Assembly (NCBI RefSeq): GCF_021582895.2 | Contig: NZ_CP091139.2 | Coordinates: forward strand, 1,240,001-1,304,000 | Length of the DNA stretch: 64,000 bases | Direction: 5' to 3' | DNA from: Microbacterium elymi | Lineage (GTDB): Bacteria; Actinomycetota; Actinomycetes; Actinomycetales; Microbacteriaceae | Shown here: positions 19,037 through 31,924 of the stretch, piece by piece | Layout of the letters: each line of letters begins with the position of its first letter | Position numbering within the stretch: the first letter of the stretch is position 1 | Notes under the pieces: model-generated | Seen by the model: the letters and a program-made list of their open reading frames with translations, nothing else | The model's database searches: none | What the model was told of the DNA's origin: nothing | Translations under genes and position numbers: made by a program

Positions 19037-20284
19037 ATGTACTGGCCGTGGAAGCAGAACCCGTGGTTCGAGACCGTGCTGGAGGCCCAGCGCCGGGCCA
19101 AACGGCGGCTGCCGCCGTCCGTCTACGCCGCACTGGTGGCCGGATCGGAGCGCGGCAAGACCCCCGCCGACAACACCGACGCGTTCGCTGAGCTGGAGTT
19201 CGCGCCTCATGTGGCCGGCCACCAGCCCGAACGTGACCTGTCCACGACCGTCCTCGGCATCCCGATCTCGCTGCCGGTGTTGATCTCGCCGACCGGGGTG
19301 CAGGCCGTGCACCCCGACGGTGAGGTCGCGGTCGCGCGTGCCGCGGCGGCACGCGGCACGATCATGGGGCTGAGCTCGTTCGCCAGCAAGCCGGTGGAAG
19401 AGGTCGTCGAGGCCAATCCGAACACGTTCTTCCAGATGTACTGGACCGGCTCGAAGGAGTCGATGATCCAGCGCATGGACCGGGCGCGGGAGGCAGGCGC
19501 CAAGGCGCTGATCGCCACGCTGGATTGGTCGTTCTCGGTCGGCCGCGACTGGGCAAGCCCCTCGATCCCGGACAAGATGGATCTGAAGGCGATGGTCCAG
19601 TTCGCGCCGGAGGGCATCATCCGCCCGAAGTGGCTGATGGAATGGGCCAAGCACGGCATCCCGGATCTGAGCGTGCCCAACCTGCAGCCGCCGGGCGGCG
19701 AGGCGCCCACCTTCTTCGGCGCGTACGGCGAGTGGATGCAGACGCCGCCGCCGAGCTGGGAGGACGTGGCGTGGCTGCGCAAGGAGTGGGGCGGCCCGTT
19801 CCTCCTCAAGGGCATCACCCGGGTCGATGACGCCAAGCGCGCCGTCGACATCGGAGCGAACGCCATCTCTGTCTCCAACCACGGGGGCAACAACCTCGAC
19901 ACCACGCCGGCCACGATCCGCTGTCTCGGCCCGGTCGCGGACGCGGTCGGCGACCAGCTCGAGGTGCTGCTGGACGGCGGGGTCCGCCGTGGCGGCGACG
20001 TCGCCAAGGCGCTCGCGCTCGGTGCCCGGGCCGTCATGATCGGCCGCGCCTACCTGTGGGGTCTGGCCGCGAACGGCCAGACCGGGGTCGAGAACGTCCT
20101 CGACCTGATGCGGATGGGCCTGGACTCCGCCGTGCTCGGGCTCGGACACTCCTCGATCGGCGAGCTCGGCCGTGCCGACCTCTGGATCCCGCAGGGCTTC
20201 GAGCGCACGCTCGGGGCGCCCAAGCCGGCACCCCGACCGCGCCGCGCGCCGGCCCGCACATCGGCGGGGATCACCGCACCCTAG
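19037..20284 (+). CDS. mftD: MftD-like FMN-dependent alpha-hydroxy-acid-oxidase-family enzyme
   Basis: A 415-residue member of the FMN-binding alpha-hydroxy acid dehydrogenase family that closely follows MftD: PWFETVLEAQRRAKRRLPPS at the start, ISPTGVQAVHPDGEVAVARA, the TLDWSFSVGRDW segment, and the active-site SNHGGNNLDTTPA with its catalytic His. MftD converts the decarboxylated, cyclised precursor AHDP to pre-mycofactocin by oxidative deamination. Start ATG at 19037 has GAGAGGA upstream. It closes the SDR cluster and is followed by a strong terminator. The MftABC enzymes that make AHDP are not in the window. Confidence 0.92.
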   Translation: MYWPWKQNPWFETVLEAQRRAKRRLPPSVYAALVAGSERGKTPADNTDAFAELEFAPHVAGHQPERDLSTTVLGIPISLPVLISPTGVQAVHPDGEVAVARAAAARGTIMGLSSFASKPVEEVVEANPNTFFQMYWTGSKESMIQRMDRAREAGAKALIATLDWSFSVGRDWASPSIPDKMDLKAMVQFAPEGIIRPKWLMEWAKHGIPDLSVPNLQPPGGEAPTFFGAYGEWMQTPPPSWEDVAWLRKEWGGPFLLKGITRVDDAKRAVDIGANAISVSNHGGNNLDTTPATIRCLGPVADAVGDQLEVLLDGGVRRGGDVAKALALGARAVMIGRAYLWGLAANGQTGVENVLDLMRMGLDSAVLGLGHSSIGELGRADLWIPQGFERTLGAPKPAPRPRRAPARTSAGITAP

Positions 20285-20298
20285 GCGCAAGCGCCTTG

Positions 20299-20340
20299 AC
20301 GACGAAGAGCGGATGCCGCGCGGCATCCGCTCTTCGTCGT
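20299..20340. terminator. Bidirectional terminator between mftD and clpC
   Basis: Forty-two bases form a perfect palindrome centred on CGCG (20299-20318 pairs with 20321-20340). It lies between the convergent mftD and clpC stops and serves both strands. Confidence 0.9.
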
Positions 20341-20348
20341 GATGATCG

Positions 20349-22871
<2,523 letters not shown>

Positions 22872-23039
22872 CTCTGACTCCTCCGGGCGCTCACCTCTGG
22901 CGCCTTGCATCGAGCGTAACGAGAGGGCGGATGCTTCTCGGCGGTGTTCGCCGTCGGCATAGCGTCACGGAGTTCGCCGAGCGCTGGACTGCGAGGTCGG
23001 CGAGCTGCTCGTGCGCGCCGATTGAGCTGCGGCGGTGCT

Positions 23040-23096
23040 TCGGTCGTCACGAACTGCGACCTGCGGCATCCGCAGCCCTCAGATCGTGACGACCGA
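23040..23096. repeat. Inverted-repeat hairpin, copy 1
   Basis: Ends TCGGTCGTCACGA and TCGTGACGACCGA form an inverted repeat around a loop containing CTGCGGCATCCGCAG, itself a small stem. Copies 2 and 3 lie at 24226-24281 and 24298-24354, either side of one endonuclease gene. Confidence 0.75.
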
Positions 23097-23120
23097 ATGG
23101 CAGCCCGCAGCGGCCCGGAA

Positions 23121-24159
23121 TCACCGCGTGCGCTGCGCGATCGCCGCACGGACACGCGCGATCATGGTCGCCGGATGTGCGAACAGCAGGGTCCGCGTCA
23201 CCCGAATAACGCGCCATCCCTCATCTTCGAGGCGCGCCAGACGGTCGACGTCGTGCTCCCATTGCTGGCCATCGTTGTGATGTGTCCCGTCATATTCGAT
23301 GGCGATCTTCCACTCCGGATACGCCATGTCGACGCGAGCGACGAACCGGCCATGGCTGTCGAAGACGTCGTGGTCGAGGACGGGCTCGGGCAGGCCGGCA
23401 TCGACGAGGGTGAGGCGGGTCCACGTCTCGGTCCGGGATGCTGCACCCGTCCGCACCCGAGCCAGAGCGTCACGGAGTTCGGTGATCCCCCGTCGCCGCC
23501 CGGCATGAACCGCTGCGGCGAGCTGATCGATCGTCGCCGAGGGAGGCGGGACGTCCTCCCAGGACCGAGAGTGCGGCGGGCGCTGCACGCGCACGAAGTG
23601 GTCGGCGATCGCGACGAGGTCATATGGATGCGGCAGCTGTCCTGCGAGCATCGCCCAGGTCGACGCCGGTGAGGTGAGTCGCAGTCCCGAGACAGGATGA
23701 GTCACTGTCCAGACGAGACCGGGCCGGATCGCATGGCCCCGGATCCCGGCTCCGCGCGGCGCGCGGTCCGGCCAGAACACGCCCACCTCGAGGACGTCCG
23801 GATCGAACGCCGGACGAGGCTGCTCGGGATCCCGATCGGCGGCGAGCAGGCCGCGTGGGACGGGAGCGTCCCACAGCACAGCTTGCGCTCAGTCCGCAGA
23901 AGAATGCCGACGTCGACATGACGGGCGCGTACTGCGCAGCACGCTCGTGCACCCGCCGCACCTCGGCTGTGCGGGGATATGCGCGTTTCGCGTCTTCATC
24001 CTCGTCGACGATCAGTTGAGCGCCGAGCACCGACCGCACGCCGTGGAAGGGGCGATGCAGGTCGTCGGCGCGTAGTCGCGAGTCAGCCACTCCGGCGCGG
24101 AGCGCCGCCCCGACGCCGAATGCGGCGCCCAAGCCGGGAGGGAGCTCACCGCGTGCCAT
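23121..24159 (-). CDS. DUF559-type endonuclease-domain protein (one slip)
   Basis: Corrected for an extra base at 23883 (GCAGC to GCAAGC, restoring FFCGLSAAVLWDAPVP), this is a 345-residue protein starting ATG 24159. The N-terminal two thirds look like the AbiEi/DUF4095-type winged region found with DUF559 proteins (STWAMLAGQ, HDLVAIADHF-like). The C-terminus has the Vsr/PD-(D/E)XK-like core: DMAYPEWKIAIEYDGTHH, DVDRLARLEDEGWRVIRVT. Such proteins are common, multicopy and unassigned in Microbacteriaceae. It is bracketed by three copies of a hairpin repeat. Confidence 0.78.
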
Positions 24160-24225
24160 GACGCCACGCTGGCACAAGTCGCGGAAGCCACGATGAAGTT
24201 ATCCACAGGCCGCCCCTCAGGGCGC

Positions 24226-24281
24226 TCAGTCGTCACGAACTGTCACCGACAGCGTCACCGGCCGCAGTTCGTGACGACTGA
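24226..24281. repeat. Inverted-repeat hairpin, copy 2
   Basis: Ends TCAGTCGTCACGAAC and GTTCGTGACGACTGA are perfect inverted copies over 15 bases; the loop differs from copy 1. Confidence 0.75.
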
Positions 24282-24297
24282 GAAACGGCCCCGGCGC

Positions 24298-24354
24298 TCG
24301 GTCGTCACGAATTGCAGCTGACAGCATCCCGAAGTCACAGTTCGTGACGACCGA
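24298..24354. repeat. Inverted-repeat hairpin, copy 3
   Basis: Ends TCGGTCGTCACGAA and TTCGTGACGACCGA are perfect inverted copies over 14 bases. It lies 16 bases after copy 2 and 84 bases before the HhH-GPD gene. Confidence 0.75.
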
Positions 24355-24438
24355 ACGGCCGGCCATGGCCTACCCGCAAAGCCCACCCCACAGGCGGCAT
24401 CCGTTCCGATCCAGGCGAGAAGTTGCCACACTGGGGTC

Positions 24439-25020
24439 ATGGCGCTGCACATCACGGCCGATCCGGCCGCCGACGAACTGCTCACGGACAACCCGCTGGC
24501 CCTGCTGATCGGGATGCTGCTGGATCAGCAGGTCGCGATGGAGACCGCGTTCTCGGGGCCGCTCAAGCTGCGCGAGCGCATCGGGGCAGTGGATGCCGCC
24601 ACCATCGCCGACGCCGATCCCGAGTCGCTCGTCGAGGCGTTCCGGCAGACACCGGCGATCCACCGGTATCCGGGGTCGATGGCGGCGCGGGTCCAGTCGC
24701 TGTGCCAGCGGATCGAGCAGGACTGGGACGGTGACGCGAGTGCGATCTGGACGCGCGACGCACCCACCGGCGCCGAGGTCTACGCACGGCTGCGGGCGCT
24801 GCCCGGCTTCGGCGAGCAGAAGGCCAAGATCTTCCTGGCCCTGCTGGGCAAGCAATGCGGCTTCGACGGCGATGGATGGCGCGAGGCATCCGTCCCGTAC
24901 AGCGAGGACGGATCGCACCGCAGCGTCGCCGACATCACGAGCCCCGAGTCGCTGACGCGGGTCCGCGAGTTCAAACGCGAGATGAAGGCCTCCGCGAAAG
25001 CGGCGAAGCAGCCGGGCTGA
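24439..25020 (+). CDS. HhH-GPD-type base-excision DNA repair protein
   Basis: A 193-residue protein of the uncharacterised actinobacterial HhH-GPD family. NPLALLIGMLLDQQVAMETA gives the N-terminal helices and LRALPGFGEQKAKIFLALLG is the helix-hairpin-helix. In this family the catalytic Asp/Lys of classical glycosylases is not obvious, so lesion specificity is unknown. It is followed 76 bases later by a universal stress protein gene on the same strand. Confidence 0.85.
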   Translation: MALHITADPAADELLTDNPLALLIGMLLDQQVAMETAFSGPLKLRERIGAVDAATIADADPESLVEAFRQTPAIHRYPGSMAARVQSLCQRIEQDWDGDASAIWTRDAPTGAEVYARLRALPGFGEQKAKIFLALLGKQCGFDGDGWREASVPYSEDGSHRSVADITSPESLTRVREFKREMKASAKAAKQPG

Positions 25021-25096
25021 CGGCGGGCATCCAGCTGCCACCCCTCGCTCCGGACGCCGCGGTGCCCTAGCCTGTGAGCACAGGGAGGTCAGTGCC

Positions 25097-25935
25097 ATGG
25101 GCGAGAAGATCGTGGTGGGGGTCGCGGCCGCTCCGGTGGCCGTGCGCACCGTCGACTGGGCGGCACGCCGCGCCGCGGCGCTCGGCCAGGAGCTCGAGCT
25201 GCTGACGATCGTCGGCGGGGCCGTCGGCTCGGTCGGCGAAGACAGCATCGTGGAGGGCGCGCACGAGGCGGCGGCACGGATGCTGCAGCAGCACGCCGAG
25301 CGTGCGCAGACCGCCGGGGCGTCGGTGACGACCCGGGTCGAACGCGGCAATCCGGTCGCGGTGCTCGTCGAGGCATCCGCCGAGGCCGGTCTGCTCGTCA
25401 TCGGCAGCGACTTCGGCGGGCCGGATGCGCAGCCGCGGGGCGCGCACGGCATCCGGATCACGGCGGCCGCGCACTGCCCGGTCGTGGTGGTCCCCGACAT
25501 CGACGTGGACGGACGCTCGGGCGTGGTGGTCGGCACGGACGGATCGGATGTCTCGGCCGACGCCGTGCGGTTCGCCGCTGCCGAGGCATCCCGGCTCGGC
25601 GAGCCGCTGGCCGCGGTCAGCGTGTGGACGCCGATGCCGATCCCGGGGCCGATCAGCGGGTATCCCGAGCCGTACCTGGACGGCATGCAGGATGTCACGG
25701 CCGAGATCCTCCGCAACGCACTGGTCGAGGTGCGGGCCGAGCATCCGGACCTTCAGATCATTGAGCAGGTGGAGTGCGGGTACCCGTCGACGGTGATCAC
25801 CGGCCTCGCCGAGAACGCCCGCCTCGCGGTGGTCGGCAGCCACGGGCGGGGCGCGATCGCACGACTGCGCTGCTCGGCTCGATCAGCCACGAGGTGCTCG
25901 CCCGGCTCGCGACGGTCACGGCGATCCTGCGCTGA
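25097..25935 (+). CDS. Universal stress protein, tandem UspA domains (one slip)
   Basis: Two UspA domains, residues 1-135 (KIVVGVAAAPVAVRTVDWAA) and 140-278 (SGVVVGTDGSDVSADAVRFA), each with the nucleotide-loop region near the end (VIGSDFGG; VVGSHGRG). The tail is shifted near 25868 at a CTG repeat (TGCTGC read as TGCGCTGC); correction restores GAIARLLLGSISHEVLARLA and about 278 residues. Start ATG 25097 with AGGGAGG upstream. Role: general stress or ATP-binding regulator. Confidence 0.85.
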
Positions 25936-25956
25936 CGGCAACGACCGCCCGCGCCC

Positions 25957-27471
25957 TCAGCCCCGCGCGCGCAGCTCGCGCTTGAGCAGCTTGCCGCTCT
26001 GGTTCCGCGGCAGCTCGTCGACGAACTCGACGCGCTTGGGCACCTTGAACGGCGCGATCATCCCCTTCACATGCGCGATGAGCTCCTCGGGCCGCACGTC
26101 GGCACCGTCACGGCGCACGACGAACGCGGTGATCGCCTCGATCCAGCGCTCGTCGGGCATGCCGACCACGGCGACCTCCGCGACGGCCTCGTGCGTGTAC
26201 AGCGCGTCTTCGACCTCGCGCGAGGCGACCAGGATGCCGCCGGTGTTGATGACGTCCTTGATCCGGTCGACGACGGTGATGAAGCCCTGCGCGTCGCGCG
26301 TCGCGAGGTCGCCGGAGTGGAACCAGCCGTCGCGGAACGCCTCGGCCGTCGCGTCCGGGTCGTTCCAGTACCCGTCACACAGCTGCGGCGAGCGGTACAG
26401 CACCTCTCCCGGCTCGTCGGCCGCGACATCCCGGCCCTCGGCATCCACCACCCGTGCCGCCACGAAGAACACCGGCCGGCCGCACGATGCGGGGCGCTCG
26501 TCGTGCTCTTCCGGACGCAGCACGGTCGCCAGCGGCGCGACCTCGGACTGGCCGAAGCAGTTGTAGAAGCCGAGGTCGGGGTACCGCTCGCGCAGGCGCT
26601 GCAGCACCGTGACCGGCATGATCGATGCTCCGTACTGCGCCTTCGTCAGCGACGAGAGGTCGCGGGTGTCGAGATCGGGGTGGTTGGCCAGCGGCACCCA
26701 CACCGTCGGGGCCAGGAACAGCGACCCGATGCGCTCGGACTCGACGCGCTCGAGGATCTCGGGCACCACCGGCGCGCCCAGGAGCGTGATCGTCGCGCCG
26801 ATCGACAGGTACGGGAGCATGAACACGTGCATCGCGGCCGAGTGGTACAGCGGCATGCAGATCAGCGGCCGGTCCTCGGGGGTGAAGTCCAGCGCGAGCA
26901 GGCACGAGACGTACTCGCTCACCAGCGCTCCGTGGCTCATCATCGCGCCCTTGGGGCGGGATGTCGTGCCCGATGTGAACAGCAGCTGCACGAGTTCGGA
27001 TCCGTCCACATCGTCGTCGAACGACGGAACGGGGCCGTCGGACGCGGCCTCCAGCAGCGATCCCACCCCGTCGCGCAGCGGGACGACCTCATCGATCCCC
27101 AGCTCGGCGCATACCGGGGCGGATGCCTCGGCCAGCGCCGGGTCGACGAGCACGAGCCGCGCGCCCGAGAGCTCGAGCAGGTACTTCAGCTCGCCGCCGC
27201 GCAGCGCGTAGTTGATCGGCACGTGCACGAGACCTGCGCGGGCGCAGGCGAGGAAGCCGATCAGATACGCGTCCGAGTTCGTGCCGTAGGCGGCGACGCG
27301 ATCACCGCGCTCTGCACCGCGCGCCAGCAGCCAGGCTGCGGCACGCGAGACCGCGTCGTCGAGGTCGCGGTAGGTCCAGGCCCTGTCCTCGAAGGTCAGC
27401 GCGGTGCGGGCGGGAGTACGGGCGGCGCTGCGGCGGAGGACGCCGTCGACGCTGTCGGCGCGGGGGTTCAT
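25957..27471 (-). CDS. AMP-dependent acyl-CoA synthetase (FadD-like)
   Basis: An intact 504-residue ANL-superfamily enzyme. The P-loop-like motif LLFTSGTTSRPKGAMMSH is near residue 165, the adenylation motif NCFGQSEVAPL follows, then DGWFHSGDLATRDAQGFI and the hinge VDRIKDVINTGG. The C-terminal catalytic Lys is in LPRNQSGKLLKREL. It activates a carboxylic acid to its acyl-CoA through an acyl-AMP; fatty or aromatic acid preference cannot be read. Stands alone, convergent with the universal stress gene. Confidence 0.9.
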   Translation of the reverse strand: MNPRADSVDGVLRRSAARTPARTALTFEDRAWTYRDLDDAVSRAAAWLLARGAERGDRVAAYGTNSDAYLIGFLACARAGLVHVPINYALRGGELKYLLELSGARLVLVDPALAEASAPVCAELGIDEVVPLRDGVGSLLEAASDGPVPSFDDDVDGSELVQLLFTSGTTSRPKGAMMSHGALVSEYVSCLLALDFTPEDRPLICMPLYHSAAMHVFMLPYLSIGATITLLGAPVVPEILERVESERIGSLFLAPTVWVPLANHPDLDTRDLSSLTKAQYGASIMPVTVLQRLRERYPDLGFYNCFGQSEVAPLATVLRPEEHDERPASCGRPVFFVAARVVDAEGRDVAADEPGEVLYRSPQLCDGYWNDPDATAEAFRDGWFHSGDLATRDAQGFITVVDRIKDVINTGGILVASREVEDALYTHEAVAEVAVVGMPDERWIEAITAFVVRRDGADVRPEELIAHVKGMIAPFKVPKRVEFVDELPRNQSGKLLKRELRARG

Positions 27472-27599
27472 GTGGGAAGCCTAGTGCGCGGGATGCCGGA
27501 GCTGGCCGCGCCGCCACGGTGACGGACCCGCTCTCGCATCGAGCGTCGTACCCTGCTTCTACTCTAGATCGTATGGAAAGACATCGGGATCAGGAGAGA

Positions 27600-29063
27600 A
27601 TGTCGCCATCTGCTGCTCAGTCGCTGATCCGCGAGAGCGGTTCGAGTGTCGTACGCCCTCACTACTCTGGGAGGATGAGCAGGCATCGAGGTCGGGCAGG
27701 AGGAATGGTTCCCTCCCGTCCTCGTCGGCGAGGATGCCGCGCTGGCCGCATACGACGACTATGTCGCCGCCCAGCCCGGCTCGGACTGGGGTGATGAGCT
27801 GATCTCGTCGGGGGCGGTGCACGACCGCGAGGTGGACGCTTTCGAGGCCGCCGCGCAGGTCGCGCGCGGTGCGACGGCACAGCTGTACGCGGCGTGCGCG
27901 CGCGTGATCGCCGACGCGATGGCCTACCCCGACGCGTGGTGCGGTCCCGACCCGACGAGGGATCCGGCCTGGCGCGACCCGCGGGATCGGGCGATCGCCC
28001 AGGTGCGGGCATCCCGGGCCGAGTTCGCCGAGCGGGCCGCGGTGTGCGACCTGGCCGTGCGGGTGCACGTCTCCGAACGCACCATCCGGGCCCGGGCCGA
28101 CACCGCCCGCATCCTGCAGGAACGCTGCCCCCGCACCTGGGCGGCCTTCTGCGACGGACTCCTGGACGAGCGCAACGCCGACACCGCCGCCGACCTGGCG
28201 ATCACCCTCCCCGCCGACGACCCCGAGACCTGGGCGACGTTCGACCAGCGCGCCGCCGACACCGGGCAGAAGCTGCCGGTGGGCAAGTTCCGCACCTGGG
28301 CGCGGGCGCTGCGCGAGCGGCTTGCATCCGAGTCGATCGATGCCCGGCACGAGCGGGCCGCCGAAGACCGACGCATCTGGACGCGGCCCGAGCTGGACGG
28401 AATGGCCGACCTCGGGATCCACGGCCCGGCCGCCGACGTCCACGCTGCCGACACCCGCGTCGACCGGATCGCCCGTCACCTGCACGAGCAGGAAGGCGAG
28501 ACCCGCACCCTGGCGCAGCTTCGTGCCGACGTGGCCCTCGCCCTCCTGAACGGCGCCACCGTCGACGGCGCCGCCACCGGTGCCGCCGCAGGAAGGCCGG
28601 CGGTCGCGATCACCGTCCCGGTGATGACCCTGCTCGGTCGGTCGGATGAGCCGGCGATCCTGGACGGATTCGGACCCATCGACCTGAACACGGCGAAGAG
28701 GCTCGCCGGGGATGCGTCCTCGTGGGTGCGCATCCTCACCCACCCCGTGGATGGCACGGTCCTGGACGTGGATCGCACCACATACCGGATCCCGAAGGCC
28801 CTGCGCCGCTGGTTGGGCATCCGCGACAAGGTCTGCGCCTTCCCGGGCTGCGGTCGCCTCGCCCGGGACTGCGACATCGACCACAGGACCGAGTGGCAGC
28901 ACGGCGGGAAGACCGCCGCCGACAACGCGGGGCCGTTGTGCGAACATCACCATGTGGTGAAGACCGAGACGCTGTGGCAGCCCACACCGATCCCGATAGC
29001 GGGGCCACCTGGTGGGTGTCGCCGACGGCGAAGGTCACCGACGCCGACCCGCCGCCCTGGTGA
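27600..29063 (+). CDS. DUF222 / HNH endonuclease protein (13E12-type, two slips)
   Basis: The C-terminus carries the HNH core CAFPGCGRLARDCDIDHRTE, followed by WQHGGKTAADNAGPLC and EHHH. The N-terminal 300 residues are the DUF222 helical region (VSERTIRARADTARILQERC). An extra base at 27681 (GCAGC to GCAGGC) hides the start; a C missing near 28999 hides the end (TPIPDSGATWWVSPTAKV ... PPPW). ATG 27600 has AGGAGAGA upstream; ATG 27675 is the alternative. Corrected length 487 (or 462). Multicopy in Microbacteriaceae, mobile-intron-like or restriction-like role inferred. Confidence 0.85.
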
Positions 29064-29086
29064 CGCCCGGGTGGTGGTACTCCTCC

Positions 29087-30475
<1,389 letters not shown>

Positions 30476-30501
30476 GGTGGCTCCAATGGTCGGAAAGAAA
30501 G

Positions 30502-30529
30502 GAGGATGCCGCAAAGCTGCGGCATCCTC
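30502..30529 (-). terminator. Rho-independent terminator after DUF4870 gene
   Basis: A perfect 12-base stem (GAGGATGCCGCA with TGCGGCATCCTC) and four-base loop, followed on the minus strand by CTTTCTTTCC. It sits between the DUF4870 stop and glyS start. Confidence 0.85.
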
Positions 30530-30565
30530 GATTCTATCGGCGCGGGGCAGACGCCCCGCCGGGCC

Positions 30566-30991
30566 TCACTTGATGAACGGGATCGTCATCGGGTACGAGT
30601 AGTACTCGCCCCTGTTCGCCTTCACGGCTGCGATGATCGAGAACACGATGTTCACGATCCAGGCGGCCAGCATGATGAGCAGTCCGATGAAGATGAACGC
30701 CGTGATCCAGCCGACGATCCAGGCGATCAGCAGCGTGAGCTGGAAGTTCAGCGCCGTCTTGGTGTGCGCGTTGATGAACGGGCCGCGGTCCTTCAGGACG
30801 AGGTACCCGATCAGTGCCGGGATGAACTCGAAGAAGATGCCGCCGATGTGCACGAGCGTCGCCCAGAGCTTCTCGTCGGACGGGTTCATCGGCTGGGGCC
30901 CCTGCGCGTAGCCGCCGGGCGGCGGGACCGGCGGACCCTGCGGCGGAACGGGCGGCTGCTGAGGAGGAATCGGCGGTGTGCTCACGGGCAT
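30566..30991 (-). CDS. DUF4870 membrane protein
   Basis: A 141-residue protein with a Pro/Gln-rich N-terminal tail (PPIPPQQPPVPPQGPPVPP), then three or four hydrophobic helices: ATLVHIGGIFFEFIPALIGY, a loop with FINAHTKTALNFQ, LLIAWIVGWITAFIFIGLLI and WIVNIVFSIIAAVKA. This is the DUF4870 pattern, a small membrane protein of unknown function. Confidence 0.85.
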   Translation of the reverse strand: MPVSTPPIPPQQPPVPPQGPPVPPPGGYAQGPQPMNPSDEKLWATLVHIGGIFFEFIPALIGYLVLKDRGPFINAHTKTALNFQLTLLIAWIVGWITAFIFIGLLIMLAAWIVNIVFSIIAAVKANRGEYYSYPMTIPFIK

Positions 30992-31090
30992 GAGCCTAGG
31001 GGGTAACTATGCGCGGGCGCCAGAGGCGGAGCAGAGCGACGATGACAATTGTCATGGCGTTGGATGCCCCGGTCCACGCAGACTGGAGGC

Positions 31091-31681
31091 ATGGCCAAGC
31101 CTCTCATGATCGACGACGACGCCCTGGACGACCTCGAGCGCGAGCTCATGGGCCGCGCACGAGGGCGTGTGCTCGAGATCGGCGCCGGCCGCGGCGAGAA
31201 CTTCGGCGCGTTCCGGCCCGACATCGCGTGGCACGGCCTCGAACCCGATGCCGAACGGCGTGCGGAACTCGCGCGGCGCGCCCGCGAGTGGGGTCACGAG
31301 GCGTCGCCGATGGATGCCGTGGCCGAGCAGCTGCCGTTGGGTGAGGCATCCGTCGACACCGTCGTCGCGACGTACGTGCTGTGCACCGTGACGGATATCG
31401 AGACCGCCGTCGCGGAGGCGCGGCGCGTGCTCACGCCCGGCGGCCGGGTCCTGCTGGTCGAGCATGTGCTCGCGCCGCACAGCGCGACGATGCGCGGGCT
31501 GCAGCATGTGGCGACGCCGTTCACGAAGCGCTGGTGCGGCGGATGCCACCAGGACCGCGATCCGCTGCCCGCGCTGCGGGCGGCCGGGTTCACCGACGTC
31601 GAGGTGCGCCACCGTCGCGTGCACGACCGGCCGCTGCCGCCGGAATCGATCCTTCTGTACGAGGGGGTTGCGCCGCGGTAG
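31091..31681 (+). CDS. Class I SAM-dependent methyltransferase
   Basis: A 196-residue methyltransferase. The SAM motif I is VLEIGAGRGENFGAF near residue 28; the post-motifs are DAVAEQLPLG, VVATYVLCTVTD and ARRVLTPGGRVLLVEHV. The sequence resembles METTL7/UbiE-like small enzymes, including a C-terminal RWCGGCHQDRD. Start ATG 31091; the substrate is unknown. The preceding gene is divergent. Confidence 0.85.
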   Translation: MAKPLMIDDDALDDLERELMGRARGRVLEIGAGRGENFGAFRPDIAWHGLEPDAERRAELARRAREWGHEASPMDAVAEQLPLGEASVDTVVATYVLCTVTDIETAVAEARRVLTPGGRVLLVEHVLAPHSATMRGLQHVATPFTKRWCGGCHQDRDPLPALRAAGFTDVEVRHRRVHDRPLPPESILLYEGVAPR

Positions 31682-31751
31682 CAAGGCGCCCGTCACACCC
31701 GACCGGGTACCCGCACCGGAATGCCCGGTTCTTCGCTCACCTCGGCCAGGA

Positions 31752-31913
31752 CCCTGAGCGAGCGCAGCGAGACGAAGGGCCGATACCCGCCCACAACCCC
31801 GCACGCTTCGTCTCGGTCGCTGCGCTCCCTCGCTCAGCGAGCTGCCATTCTCCGCGCCCCTGAGCGAGCGCAGCCCCCCAGGTCCCTGAGCGAGCGCAGC
31901 GAGACGAAGGGCC
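31752..31913. repeat. Cluster of GAGCGAGCGCAGCGAGACGAAG repeats
   Basis: A 30-base unit with core GAGCGCAGCGAGACGAAG occurs at 31752-31781 and 31884-31913 (direct), as a shortened copy at 31860-31876, and inverted at 31806-31837. A related copy lies inside a coding region at 46007-46036. The gap between the methyltransferase and menC-like genes (31682-31924) holds nothing else. Confidence 0.8.
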
Positions 31914-31924
31914 CGGAAGCTCCT

